From the NCBI GenBank assembly GCA_031262635.1, contig JAISHN010000101.1, forward strand, positions 1-6,129: DNA of 6,129 nucleotides, given 5' to 3'. Under the pieces are notes generated by a model. The model saw nothing but the letters and a program-made list of their open reading frames with translations, was not told where the DNA came from and searched no databases. This stretch comes from Holosporaceae bacterium. Its GTDB lineage: Bacteria; Pseudomonadota; Alphaproteobacteria; UBA3830. The position numbers were made by a program, and so were the translations under genes. Positions 1 to 6,129 of the stretch are shown piece by piece. Every line of letters starts with the position of its first letter. The first letter of the stretch is position 1.

Positions 1-930
1 GAAGCTCAGAATTTTCCAGATATTTTTTCATATATTCAAGTAATCGCGGATGAAAGAAATAAGCCTGGTCAGTATTTGCTCACGGGATCGCAAAATTTTC
101 TTTTAAACGAAAAAATATCGCAGACGCTGGCTGGACGAGTCGGGATACTCGAGCTTTTGCCGTTAAGTTACAATGAAATACTTACTCGTCGTTCTTTAAA
201 CCTGCCTGACGCTATCTTTAAAGGGTGTTACCCTAGATTATACAACGAGGACATATCTCCTTCAGACTTTTTTTCAAGTTATATACAAACGTACATACAA
301 AGAGACGTTAGACAAATTAAAAATGTGTCTTCTCTCAATCAGTTCCAAAGATTTCTGACGTTGTGCGCGGGGAGAGTAGGACAACTTGTTAACATGTCTT
401 CCCTTGGAAACGACTGCGGCTTATCCTCTCATACTATAAAAGAATGGCTGTCTATTCTTGAGATGAGTTATGTAGTCTACCTAGTTTATCCATACTCGAT
501 AAATATAAATAAGCAAATGGTAAAAATGCCAAAAATGTATTTCTACGATACCGGCGTGCTGTGCAACCTTCTTGGCATTAGATCTATTGAGGATCTCGCG
601 ACGCACTTTGCCTACGGAAGCATTTTTGAGAATTTTGTCATAAACGAACTTTTAAAGTCTCAATGTAACAGGGGAGAAAGAAAGAGCATATACTTTTTAA
701 GAGACGCTAAAGGACATGAAATAGATTGTCTGATACCGTCTAACGACGGCGACTTGTTATATGAAATCAAGTCGAGCGCGACTTTCAATATAAATTTTAT
801 AAAAAGCATTGAATACTACAGAAAAATAGACCCAAAATCAAAAGGAGTCGTAGTTTATAACGGCGATCAATTCTTTAATTTTAAAGGAGTTGAAGTGGTT
901 CCATTTGGGCGTCTAAATATGGCTTTATAG
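1..930 (+). CDS. DUF4143-family AAA ATPase, 3' part (5' end off window)
   Basis: The reading frame is open from base 1, so the gene begins left of the window; the TTG at 76 is an internal leucine, not a start. The window opens at E-A-Q, the end of the D-E-x-Q Walker B motif of AAA_14 ATPases. It is followed by the sensor-like LTGSQNFLL (about 76-102) and the family signature LAGRVGILELLPLSYNE (127-177). The DUF4143 domain follows: YIQRDVRQI near 289, YDTG near 547, GSIFENFVINELL near 616-654, then GHEID (712-726) and YEIKSSA (760-780). The E-x-D and E-x-K pairs look like a PD-(D/E)XK nuclease-type core, as known for this family. The P-loop is not visible. The cellular role of these proteins is poorly settled; they are common accessory genes in gut and host-associated bacteria. 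The gene looks AT-rich in places, in keeping with horizontal acquisition. The C-terminus (VVPFGRLNMAL) looks intact. Family call is firm; function is not. Confidence 0.9.
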   Translation, partial: EAQNFPDIFSYIQVIADERNKPGQYLLTGSQNFLLNEKISQTLAGRVGILELLPLSYNEILTRRSLNLPDAIFKGCYPRLYNEDISPSDFFSSYIQTYIQRDVRQIKNVSSLNQFQRFLTLCAGRVGQLVNMSSLGNDCGLSSHTIKEWLSILEMSYVVYLVYPYSININKQMVKMPKMYFYDTGVLCNLLGIRSIEDLATHFAYGSIFENFVINELLKSQCNRGERKSIYFLRDAKGHEIDCLIPSNDGDLLYEIKSSATFNINFIKSIEYYRKIDPKSKGVVVYNGDQFFNFKGVEVVPFGRLNMAL

Positions 931-952
931 ATTTTTAAATAACTAAAGATAC

Positions 953-990
953 TACAAACCCGCCTAGTCTCCCATATTTGTATTTTTTTT
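953..990 (+). terminator. possible weak intrinsic terminator after the ATPase gene
   Basis: TACAAA at 953-958 can pair with TTTGTA at 977-982 across an 18-base loop, followed at once by eight T residues (983-990). It lies 22 bases after the ATPase stop, where a terminator would be expected. The stem is short and AT-rich with a large loop, so folding would be weak. The same stretch could instead be the outer end of the IS110 remnant. Confidence 0.25.
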
Positions 991-1513
991 AGGAGTAGTT
1001 TTTTCCTTCGTAGAAGAGTCTAATTTTAGAGTTTAGGATTACGATTAGTTTACGCATAACGGCGACGATTGCGACCTTGGTTTTTTTGCCCCGCGCTCTA
1101 AGTCGTTTGTAGAAATCCTTTACTTTCGGATTGCTCCTCAGAGCGCTTATAGAAGCCATGTAAAGCGCCGGCCTTACTCGATATCTACCGCCTCGTATTG
1201 AGCGATTTCCAGACTTCGAGCCGCCGTCGTTAGCCATTGGAGCAAGCCCCGCCAATTTCGCAATCTGTCGATTATCTATGCGTCCCAATTCCGGCAATAA
1301 GCCAATGAGAATAACTGACGTTTGAGCTCCTATTCCTTTTTCCGACTGCAAAACTTCGTCTATATCTTTAGCGTTTTCTTTTATCAATTTCTTAATTTGA
1401 AGCTCTATGCTTTCGATTGATTTTTCAAGATACCTCAGATGTTCGTTTATGCTTTTCTCGATAATTTTGGTTGGCTCTTTCTCGATTTGCAGGAAACGAG
1501 CGAACGCGCTATG
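989..1513 (-). pseudogene. IS110-family transposase, C-terminal fragment
   Basis: The stop is TAA at 991-989. The nominal open frame starts at TTG (1387-1385), giving 132 residues. The frame remains transposase-like upstream: a charged, coiled-coil-like helix containing EKSINEHLRYLEKSIESIE continues to about 1510 before an in-frame TAA at 1516-1514, so I mark the fragment to 1513. The Transposase_20 (PF02371-type) domain is clear: SEKGIGAQTSVILIGLLPEL, then IAKLAGLAPMANDGG, IRGGRYRVRPALYMAS, NPKVKDFYKRLRARGK and VAVMRKLIVILNSKIR. The N-terminal DEDD/RuvC-like domain, about 200 residues or more in full-length members, is missing. In the usual A-P-x4-S-G motif the serine expected to be catalytic is glycine (codon GGC at 1225-1223). 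Truncation and this substitution both argue for an inactive remnant. The family assignment is strong; start and exact truncation point are uncertain. Confidence 0.85.
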
Positions 1514-1533
1514 TTACCGCAAACATTGTTTTT

Positions 1534-1539
1534 TATATT
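1534..1539 (+). promoter_or_regulatory. candidate -10 box for the serS operon
   Basis: TATATT lies 7 bases before the inferred serS ATG (1547). If used, transcription would begin close to the start codon and give a leaderless or nearly leaderless mRNA, which would fit the absence of a Shine-Dalgarno sequence there. No good -35 hexamer is visible at 15-18 bases upstream (GTTACC at 1513-1518 is the best, three of six matches). Highly tentative; a promoter further up inside the IS remnant is equally possible. Confidence 0.2.
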
Positions 1540-1546
1540 TAGAGTC

Positions 1547-2809
1547 ATGCAAGACGTAAAAAGAATAAGAGAGAATCCCGAGTCTTTCGACAAGGCTATG
1601 GAAAGTAGGAATTTTCGTCCTGTCGCGGCGGAAATCATAGACTTAGACGCTAAAAGAAGAGAAGTAATAGCCAGGTTGCAACAAACGCAATCTAGGCGAA
1701 ACGAAATCGCGTCCGCGATCGGCGCGGCTAAGAAAAACGGAGAAGACGCGGCGGCGTTAGAGAGAGAAGCGGTAGAAATAAAGCAGGCTATTCCTCAATT
1801 AGAAAAAGAAGAAGCCGCTTTCGCTGAAAAATTGAACGAACTTTTGGCTTCGATTCCAAACATTCCGCTGGCGAACGTTCCAGTAGGGCGGGACGAAACG
1901 GCTAACGTATGCGTAAGAAAAGTCGGCGAGCCTCCAAAGTTTGATTTCCAGCCAAAACCGCATTACGAGATCGGCGAAGCTCTAGGAATGATCGATTTTG
2001 CGGACGCCGTAAAAATTTCCGGCAGTAGATTCACGATTCTGCGAAGTCAAGTCGCGAAACTCGAGCGAGCGTTGAAAGATTTTATGCTCGACGTTCATAC
2101 TAAAGAGTTTGGCTACGAAGAAATCGGCGTTCCGTTTCTAGTAAATTCCGAGTGCATGTTTGGAACCGGCCAGTTGCCAAAATTCGCCGCGGATTCGTTT
2201 CAAACCACCGACGGAAGATGGCTTATTCCAACCGCCGAAGTTTCGTTAACCAACATGGTTCGCGATATGATTATTCCCGCGGCGAAACTGCCTATAAGAA
2301 TGGCGGCATATTCGGCGTGCTTTAGATCGGAAGCGGGGGCGGCCGGTCGCGACAATCGCGGCATGATCCGCAATCATCAGTTTTCAAAAGTCGAGCTTGT
2401 GAGCGTCGTTCATCCTAAAAAAGGAGAAGAAGAACTCGAGCGAATGACCAAAGCGGCCGAAACTATCCTTAAAAAATTAGGGCTTGCCTACCGCGTTATG
2501 TTATTGTCTACTGGAGACATGGGATTTTCGGCGGAAAAGACCTACGACTTAGAAGTCTGGATTCCAAGCGAAAATACGTATCGCGAGATTTCTAGCTGTT
2601 CGTTGTGCGGACAGTTTCAAGCGAGAAGAATGGCGGCCAGATATAAAGACGAGTCTGAAAAAGGTTTTGTTTCCACTTTGAACGGATCGGGATTGGCGAT
2701 TGGCAGGACAATTGTGGCTATTTTAGAAAATTATCAACTTGCTAACGGAAAAGTAACGATTCCCGAAGTATTGATACCGTATATGAATGGAGTTAAGGAG
2801 CTTGGTTAA
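1547..2809 (+). CDS. serS: seryl-tRNA synthetase (SerRS, class II)
   Basis: Charges tRNA-Ser with serine in the cytoplasm; its product can also be used for selenocysteine. The ATG at 1547 gives 420 residues, the normal bacterial length, and begins MQDVKRIRENPESF like family N-termini. The open frame extends back to ATG 1439, but those 36 extra residues lie antisense to the transposase remnant and match nothing in SerRS. The tRNA-binding coiled-coil arm spans about residues 27-100. Class II features follow: TAEVSL (229-234, TxE serine-binding motif), motif 2 FRSEAGAAGRDNRG (259-272), and motif 3 NGSGLAIGRT (379-388). The EISSCSLCGQFQARR segment (about 347-361) replaces the more usual CSNCxDFQ. 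No Shine-Dalgarno is evident before 1547 (AGAG at 1541-1544 is too close). The stop is 1 bp before the surE ATG. In many Alphaproteobacteria tatABC lies upstream; here an IS remnant does. Confidence 0.96.
   Translation: MQDVKRIRENPESFDKAMESRNFRPVAAEIIDLDAKRREVIARLQQTQSRRNEIASAIGAAKKNGEDAAALEREAVEIKQAIPQLEKEEAAFAEKLNELLASIPNIPLANVPVGRDETANVCVRKVGEPPKFDFQPKPHYEIGEALGMIDFADAVKISGSRFTILRSQVAKLERALKDFMLDVHTKEFGYEEIGVPFLVNSECMFGTGQLPKFAADSFQTTDGRWLIPTAEVSLTNMVRDMIIPAAKLPIRMAAYSACFRSEAGAAGRDNRGMIRNHQFSKVELVSVVHPKKGEEELERMTKAAETILKKLGLAYRVMLLSTGDMGFSAEKTYDLEVWIPSENTYREISSCSLCGQFQARRMAARYKDESEKGFVSTLNGSGLAIGRTIVAILENYQLANGKVTIPEVLIPYMNGVKELG
2795..2800 (+). promoter_or_regulatory. ribosome binding site deciding the surE start
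   Basis: AAGGAG, inside the last codons of serS, ends 10 bases before ATG 2811. It supports that ATG over the in-frame ATG at 2787, which has no such sequence before it. Confidence 0.6.
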
Positions 2810-2810
2810 G

Positions 2811-3620
2811 ATGATTAGCAAGGCCGCGTTGTCGGGATTGAGAATTTTGATTGTAAACGACGACGGCGTGAATGCCGCGGGAATTAAAGCGTTGGAACGC
2901 GTCGCAAATTCTATTACGCCGGACGTTTGGGTGGTCGCTCCCGAGCTAGAGCAAAGCGGAAAGAGCTTTTCCGTTACGTTTAATTCAATTTTGCGAGTCA
3001 ACGAGATTTCTCCTAGAAAATTTTCCGTCTCTGGAACTCCGGCGGACTGCGTTTTCATTGCTTTAGAGCATATTTTAGGCGATAAAAAACCGGATTTGAT
3101 ATTATCCGGCATAAATCACGGAGAAAACGTCGCGGATTTCATAGGAATGTCCGGCACCGTAGGAGCCGCTCTTGCGGCCGCCGCTCAAGGAATAAAAGCG
3201 CTAGCCGTCAGCCAACATCGCGATCAAAACGGACAAACGCCCGCAAAATTTGCGTTAGCGGATCATTTTCTTCCCGCGATTATAAAAAAATTAATGTCGT
3301 TTTCATGGCCGGATAGAGTTTGTATGAACATTAATCTGCCGTGCGTTCCTTTTGGAGAAGTAAAAGGAATCAAAATTGCGGAACAGGGACAACTAAACGT
3401 AGCGTATCAGATTATGGAAAGAAAAGATCCCGACGGACGGACGTATTATTGGATACATCCAGATTACAAAGCGTTAGGAAAAGAAAACGACAAAAATGCG
3501 AATTCCGATATTGTTCTTGTAGAAAAGGAGAATTACGTTACAATAACTCCTTTGAAGGGCAGAAATGACTTTTTGGAATGCTCGAGCGAGTTGGAGGAAT
3601 TATTTGCGTCAAATGTGTAA
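2811..3620 (+). CDS. surE: 5'/3'-nucleotidase SurE
   Basis: A metal-dependent phosphatase that dephosphorylates nucleoside 5'- and 3'-monophosphates, linked in other bacteria to stationary-phase survival. The start at 2811 gives 269 residues, within the usual 250-270. Family motifs are present in order: RILIVNDDGVNAAGI (11-25, with the DD metal ligands), VVAPELEQSGKSFSVT (41-56), SGTPADCV (74-81), ILSGINHGEN (97-106, with the metal-binding Asn) and SGTVGAA (114-120). The usual YSGT...MEG is here MSGT...LAA, a variation in a less critical stretch. The gene is 1 bp after serS and its end overlaps the lipoprotein gene, so translation is probably coupled. An in-frame ATG at 2787 would add 8 residues but lies in serS and lacks a ribosome binding site. 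In many Alphaproteobacteria pcm follows; here it does not. Confidence 0.96.
   Translation: MISKAALSGLRILIVNDDGVNAAGIKALERVANSITPDVWVVAPELEQSGKSFSVTFNSILRVNEISPRKFSVSGTPADCVFIALEHILGDKKPDLILSGINHGENVADFIGMSGTVGAALAAAAQGIKALAVSQHRDQNGQTPAKFALADHFLPAIIKKLMSFSWPDRVCMNINLPCVPFGEVKGIKIAEQGQLNVAYQIMERKDPDGRTYYWIHPDYKALGKENDKNANSDIVLVEKENYVTITPLKGRNDFLECSSELEELFASNV
3593..3598 (+). promoter_or_regulatory. ribosome binding site deciding the lipoprotein start
   Basis: GGAGGA, within the end of surE, sits 5 bases before an in-frame TTG (3604) and 14 bases before ATG 3613. The spacing favours the TTG as initiator; the two starts differ by only three residues. Confidence 0.5.
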
Positions 3621-4623
3621 GCAATTAATTGGGCTGAGCTGCGCGGCTTTACTTGTCATGGTTGGGTGTGAAAGAGGAGAGCTTTCTCCGGTCGATATAA
3701 AACTGGACGAGAGCGGAGGATATACTGAAATTGGAGCAGATACCGCGACTCCGGCCGCTTCTTCCAAAACAGAGGCAAACGCTGCGGCCGCCGAAGCAAG
3801 GCCGCTTTATTATACCGTCCAAGACGAAAGAACGATATTTGAAGTCGCAAGTAAATTTAACATCGATCCGTATAACTTAGCCGAGTTAAACGGAGTCAAG
3901 CCTCCTTATTATAAAGTAAAAAGAGGCCAGATTTTGCAGCTGCCTGCGGAGACTCCGCAAGACGCGGCCGCAGACGATATGATGGCTCAATACGAGCAAG
4001 CTGAAAAAGCGAAAGAAAAAAACGAACTTGACGAAGAATTCGCCGGAGTAATGAAAAGCAAAGGCAGAGCGTCGTCTATCCCGTCGTCTAAAGTCGGAGG
4101 AGTAGGATTCAACGAGCAGGAAGAACTGTTGTCTTCTCCAAAAGTAACGAAAAGCGCGACTGGAGTTTCTAAGGTAAAACCAACGGCCGCCGCTCCAGGT
4201 AAAATGATCCGTCCGGTCGACGGAAAGGTGATCTCTAGATTCGGCGACGTTAAAGACGGTATTTCAAACGACGGAATCAATATAAAAGCCGCGCTTGGAA
4301 CTCCGGTTAAAGCGGCCGCAGACGGAGAAGTGATATACGCGGGGAATAAGTTAGAAGAATTTGGAAACACCGTAATTCTTCAGCATGATAACGACTTAAT
4401 AACGTCCTACGCTCATCTTAACGAAATGAAGGTTAAGAGCGGAGCGGCGGTCAACGCTGGAGACATTATAGGAACGGTTGGAAAAACTGGAGAGGCCGTC
4501 GGAGGACCTCAGTTGCATTTTGAGGTTTTAAAGAATAAAACTCCGGTGGATCCTGAAAAGTATTTTGGCGGTGCGAGATCAAAGGCCGCTGGAAGACCAA
4601 TTAATCAACAACGAACTCAATAG
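3604..4623 (+). CDS. LysM / degenerate LytM (M23) lipoprotein, NlpD-like
   Basis: Probable envelope lipoprotein that binds peptidoglycan and activates cell-wall amidases, as NlpD does in E. coli (inference from domains and context). TTG 3604 (339 aa) is preferred by ribosome-binding-site spacing; ATG 3613 (336 aa), which overlaps the surE stop, is the alternative, and the longer frame from 3565 is unlikely. Numbering from TTG: lipoprotein signal peptide 1-21 with MVGC lipobox and Cys22; LysM about 68-115 (YYTVQDERTIFEVASKF...RGQILQLP); a charged, low-complexity linker to about 200; M23 domain about 200-322. The zinc-site residues are mostly lost: His and Asp of HxxxD are Asn222 and Asn226, and HxH reads QLH (303-305); only His271 (SYAHL) and His305 remain. 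This matches non-catalytic NlpD-type domains rather than active endopeptidases. Glu at +2 after Cys22 does not give the Asp inner-membrane retention signal, so outer-membrane sorting is likely. Close relatives are sometimes annotated nlpD; true orthology to E. coli NlpD is not certain. Confidence 0.9.
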   Translation: MRQMCKQLIGLSCAALLVMVGCERGELSPVDIKLDESGGYTEIGADTATPAASSKTEANAAAAEARPLYYTVQDERTIFEVASKFNIDPYNLAELNGVKPPYYKVKRGQILQLPAETPQDAAADDMMAQYEQAEKAKEKNELDEEFAGVMKSKGRASSIPSSKVGGVGFNEQEELLSSPKVTKSATGVSKVKPTAAAPGKMIRPVDGKVISRFGDVKDGISNDGINIKAALGTPVKAAADGEVIYAGNKLEEFGNTVILQHDNDLITSYAHLNEMKVKSGAAVNAGDIIGTVGKTGEAVGGPQLHFEVLKNKTPVDPEKYFGGARSKAAGRPINQQRTQ

Positions 4624-4636
4624 TGGAGAATAATTT

Positions 4637-5062
4637 ATGAGCGCGACAACGCAAACAACGACGACAACGCCTCCTGCAAACGAGGCGGCGAAACCGGCTG
4701 GCTTGATGGGATCTCTGACTCCGATCGTTTTAATGTTTTTGGCGTTTTATTTTCTTATTATGCGGCCTCAACAGAAACGCGAAGCAAAAAGACGCGAAAC
4801 CATAAACGCCGTTAAAAGAGGCGATAAAGTCGTAACCGCCGGCGGGGTTTTGGGAACCGTCCACAAGATTGTAACAGAAAAAGAAATTTCTCTGGAGATT
4901 TCAGAAGGAGTTCGCGTGAGAGTCTTAAAAAGCTCCGTAGCGGAAGTTCTTGAGAAAGGCTCAGATTTGGGCAAGGAAGAAACCGAAGTTTCCGATGACG
5001 TAAAACAGTCTGCGGTAAAGAAGACTATCGCCAAAAAAGCGCCGTTAAAGAAAAAACAATAA
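4637..5062 (+). CDS. yajC: preprotein translocase subunit YajC
   Basis: Small inner-membrane protein of the SecD-SecF-YajC accessory complex, which associates with SecYEG and assists proton-driven late steps of export. The 141-residue product has a Thr/Pro/Ala-rich N-terminus, one transmembrane helix at about 24-42 (SLTPIVLMFLAFYFLIM) followed directly by the RPQQKREAKRR signature, and the conserved cytoplasmic part GDKVVTAGGVLGTVHKI (about 62-78). The tail is Lys-rich and low in complexity, longer than in the roughly 110-residue E. coli protein. GGAG at 4625-4628 lies 8 bases before the ATG. The gene is 13 bases after the lipoprotein stop and 19 before secD, the usual yajC-secD order, which makes the assignment firm. 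Confidence 0.96.
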   Translation: MSATTQTTTTTPPANEAAKPAGLMGSLTPIVLMFLAFYFLIMRPQQKREAKRRETINAVKRGDKVVTAGGVLGTVHKIVTEKEISLEISEGVRVRVLKSSVAEVLEKGSDLGKEETEVSDDVKQSAVKKTIAKKAPLKKKQ

Positions 5063-5081
5063 AAACTAATAGGAGCATCGT

Positions 5082-6129
5082 ATGAATTTTCCAAAATGGA
5101 AGGAAGTTTTAATAGCGTGCGCGTGCGCTTTCGGTATTTTATTTTCTCTGCCTAATATTCTTCCTCAGAGTTTTTTAAAGAAACTTCCCGACTGGTGCCC
5201 TAACCAAAAAGTAAGTCTTGGATTAGACCTGCGAGGCGGCGCTCATCTTTTGTTAGAAGTTGATTTAGAGAGCGTAAAAAACGATTATCTGAATCAGATT
5301 CTAGACGCGACGAGATCTACGTTGAGAAAAGACTCTATTCCCTACGGCTCGAACTTTCCAAAGGCTATAGCGAAAGGCCAAGACAAAGTTGAGTTTGATC
5401 TCAAAGACGCGTCTAAAGTTGGAAAAGCGAGAGCTTCTCTCGTTTCAATCGATCCAGACGTTAAAGTCGAAATCGTCGGAACTCGCGTGACAATGACTCC
5501 AACCGAAGAAGCGATTAAAAAGAGACAATACGACGCGGTAGATCGTTCTATAGAAATCGTTCGCAAAAGAGTCGACGAGACCGGAACTCGCGAAGCTAAC
5601 ATACAAAGACAGGGCGACGACCGAATCCTTCTGCAGATTCCAGGACTACAGGATCCTTCCCACGTCAAGGAATTACTAGGACGCACCGCAAAAATGACGT
5701 TCAGACTCGTCGACGAAACCGCTCCTGAAATCACGGATCGAAAGAGCGCGATCGCTCCGGTCGGCTGCATTTATCTCGAGTCTTCTGAAAGCGGAAAATA
5801 TATCGCCGTGAAAAAGCAGGTTTTAGTCGGCGGAGAGACTTTGATTGACGCGGGAATCGGCTACGACGAATACAATCGTCCCGAAGTTAGCTTTAGATTC
5901 AACAAAATCGGCGCGAAAAAATTTGGCGACGCGACTAGAGACAACGTCGGCAAGAGATTCGCCATCGTTTTGGATAACGAAATCAGTAGCGCTCCTGTGA
6001 TCCAGACTCCAATAACCGGAGGTTCTGGCAGAATTACCGGCGACTTCTCCGTCGAAAGAGCTCGCGACCTTGCTTTGTTGTTAAGAGCCGGAGCTTTGCC
6101 GGCTCCGTTAAACGTAATCGAAGAAAAGA
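5082..6129 (+). CDS. secD: protein translocase subunit SecD (3' end off window)
   Basis: Inner-membrane RND-type subunit that, with SecF and YajC, uses the proton gradient to pull exported proteins through SecYEG. The frame is open from ATG 5082 to the window edge (349 codons). AGGAG at 5071-5075 lies 6 bases before the ATG. Features: a transmembrane helix at about 8-28; the D1 signature VSLGLDLRGGAHLLLEV (44-60); a periplasmic P1 domain with VDRSIEIVRKRVDETGTRE and ILLQIPGLQD; LLGRTAKMTFRLVDE; RFAIVLDNEISSAPVIQTP; and near the edge ITGDFSVERARDLALLLRAG with ALPAPLNVIEE. The remaining transmembrane helices, with the proton-relay residues, are outside the window. secF probably follows, as in other Alphaproteobacteria, but is not visible. 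Confidence 0.96.
   Translation, partial: MNFPKWKEVLIACACAFGILFSLPNILPQSFLKKLPDWCPNQKVSLGLDLRGGAHLLLEVDLESVKNDYLNQILDATRSTLRKDSIPYGSNFPKAIAKGQDKVEFDLKDASKVGKARASLVSIDPDVKVEIVGTRVTMTPTEEAIKKRQYDAVDRSIEIVRKRVDETGTREANIQRQGDDRILLQIPGLQDPSHVKELLGRTAKMTFRLVDETAPEITDRKSAIAPVGCIYLESSESGKYIAVKKQVLVGGETLIDAGIGYDEYNRPEVSFRFNKIGAKKFGDATRDNVGKRFAIVLDNEISSAPVIQTPITGGSGRITGDFSVERARDLALLLRAGALPAPLNVIEEK

Larger units (their letters stand above)
931..1513 (-). mobile_element. IS110-family insertion sequence remnant
   Basis: This interval between the ATPase stop and the serS leader holds only the 3' half of an IS110-type transposase gene and short flanks. The left boundary is somewhere in 931-988; IS110 elements often lack terminal inverted repeats and none were seen, so it cannot be fixed. 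The right boundary is set by the loss of transposase-like sequence at about 1510. The 5' end of the element, including the N-terminal RuvC-like domain, is gone. Only 58 bases remain after the transposase stop, too short to hold a full bridge RNA. The element should be immobile. Confidence 0.65.

Noticed and set aside
931..988. IS110 bridge RNA in the flank of the transposase
   Set aside because: Only 58 bases remain on this side and the 5' side is deleted, so no full bridge RNA can be present.
989..1387. Treating the 132-residue minus-strand frame as a complete small gene
   Set aside because: It is only the C-terminal half of an IS110 transposase; family-like sequence continues upstream of the TTG and the N-terminal domain is missing.
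2723..3112. 129-residue minus-strand frame over the serS/surE junction
   Set aside because: Antisense to conserved coding sequence of both genes with no recognisable domain.
3987..4370. 127-residue minus-strand frame inside the lipoprotein gene
   Set aside because: Antisense to the linker and M23 domain; a low-complexity shadow frame.
4640..4672. ACAACG-like short tandem repeat at the start of yajC
   Set aside because: It encodes a Thr-rich N-terminus; the repeats are imperfect and short, and a variable N-terminus is normal in YajC.
5342..5770. 142-residue minus-strand frame inside secD
   Set aside because: It is antisense to a clearly conserved SecD domain and its translation resembles no family I know.
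1547..6129. A new or unusual multi-gene system in the right-hand operon
   Set aside because: All five genes belong to well-known families in a familiar alphaproteobacterial order.

Overview
The window is an ordinary housekeeping operon joined, at its left side, to accessory DNA. The gene order serS-surE-(LysM/M23 lipoprotein)-yajC-secD, all on the + strand, is the arrangement typical of Alphaproteobacteria. The DNA is fairly AT-rich with much AGA, TTA and ATA codon use, so a host-associated or gut alphaproteobacterium is a reasonable guess. Species cannot be named from this sequence alone.

Left region (1-930): the 3' part of a DUF4143-type AAA ATPase gene whose Walker A half lies off the window. 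Next (about 931-1513, minus strand) is a decayed IS110-family element: only the C-terminal half of the transposase survives. Its frame can be followed past the nominal TTG start to an in-frame stop at 1514-1516, about 30 bp short of serS. At the position normally holding the catalytic serine of this family there is a glycine.

Right region (1547-6129): a tightly packed operon. serS (seryl-tRNA synthetase) and surE (5'/3'-nucleotidase) are 1 bp apart. surE overlaps a lipoprotein with a LysM domain and a degenerate LytM (M23) domain, which resembles NlpD. yajC follows after 13 bp and secD after 19 bp; secD runs off the right edge. yajC and secD belong to the Sec accessory complex; the lipoprotein would act in the envelope on septal peptidoglycan. 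The usual alphaproteobacterial pcm gene between surE and the lipoprotein gene is absent, and tatABC, usually upstream of serS, is replaced by the accessory block.

No tRNA, rRNA, CRISPR array or clearly new system was seen. The points most worth a second look are the serS/IS110 junction (start codon, missing Shine-Dalgarno, displaced promoter), the serine-to-glycine change in the transposase, the non-catalytic LytM domain, and the loss of pcm.
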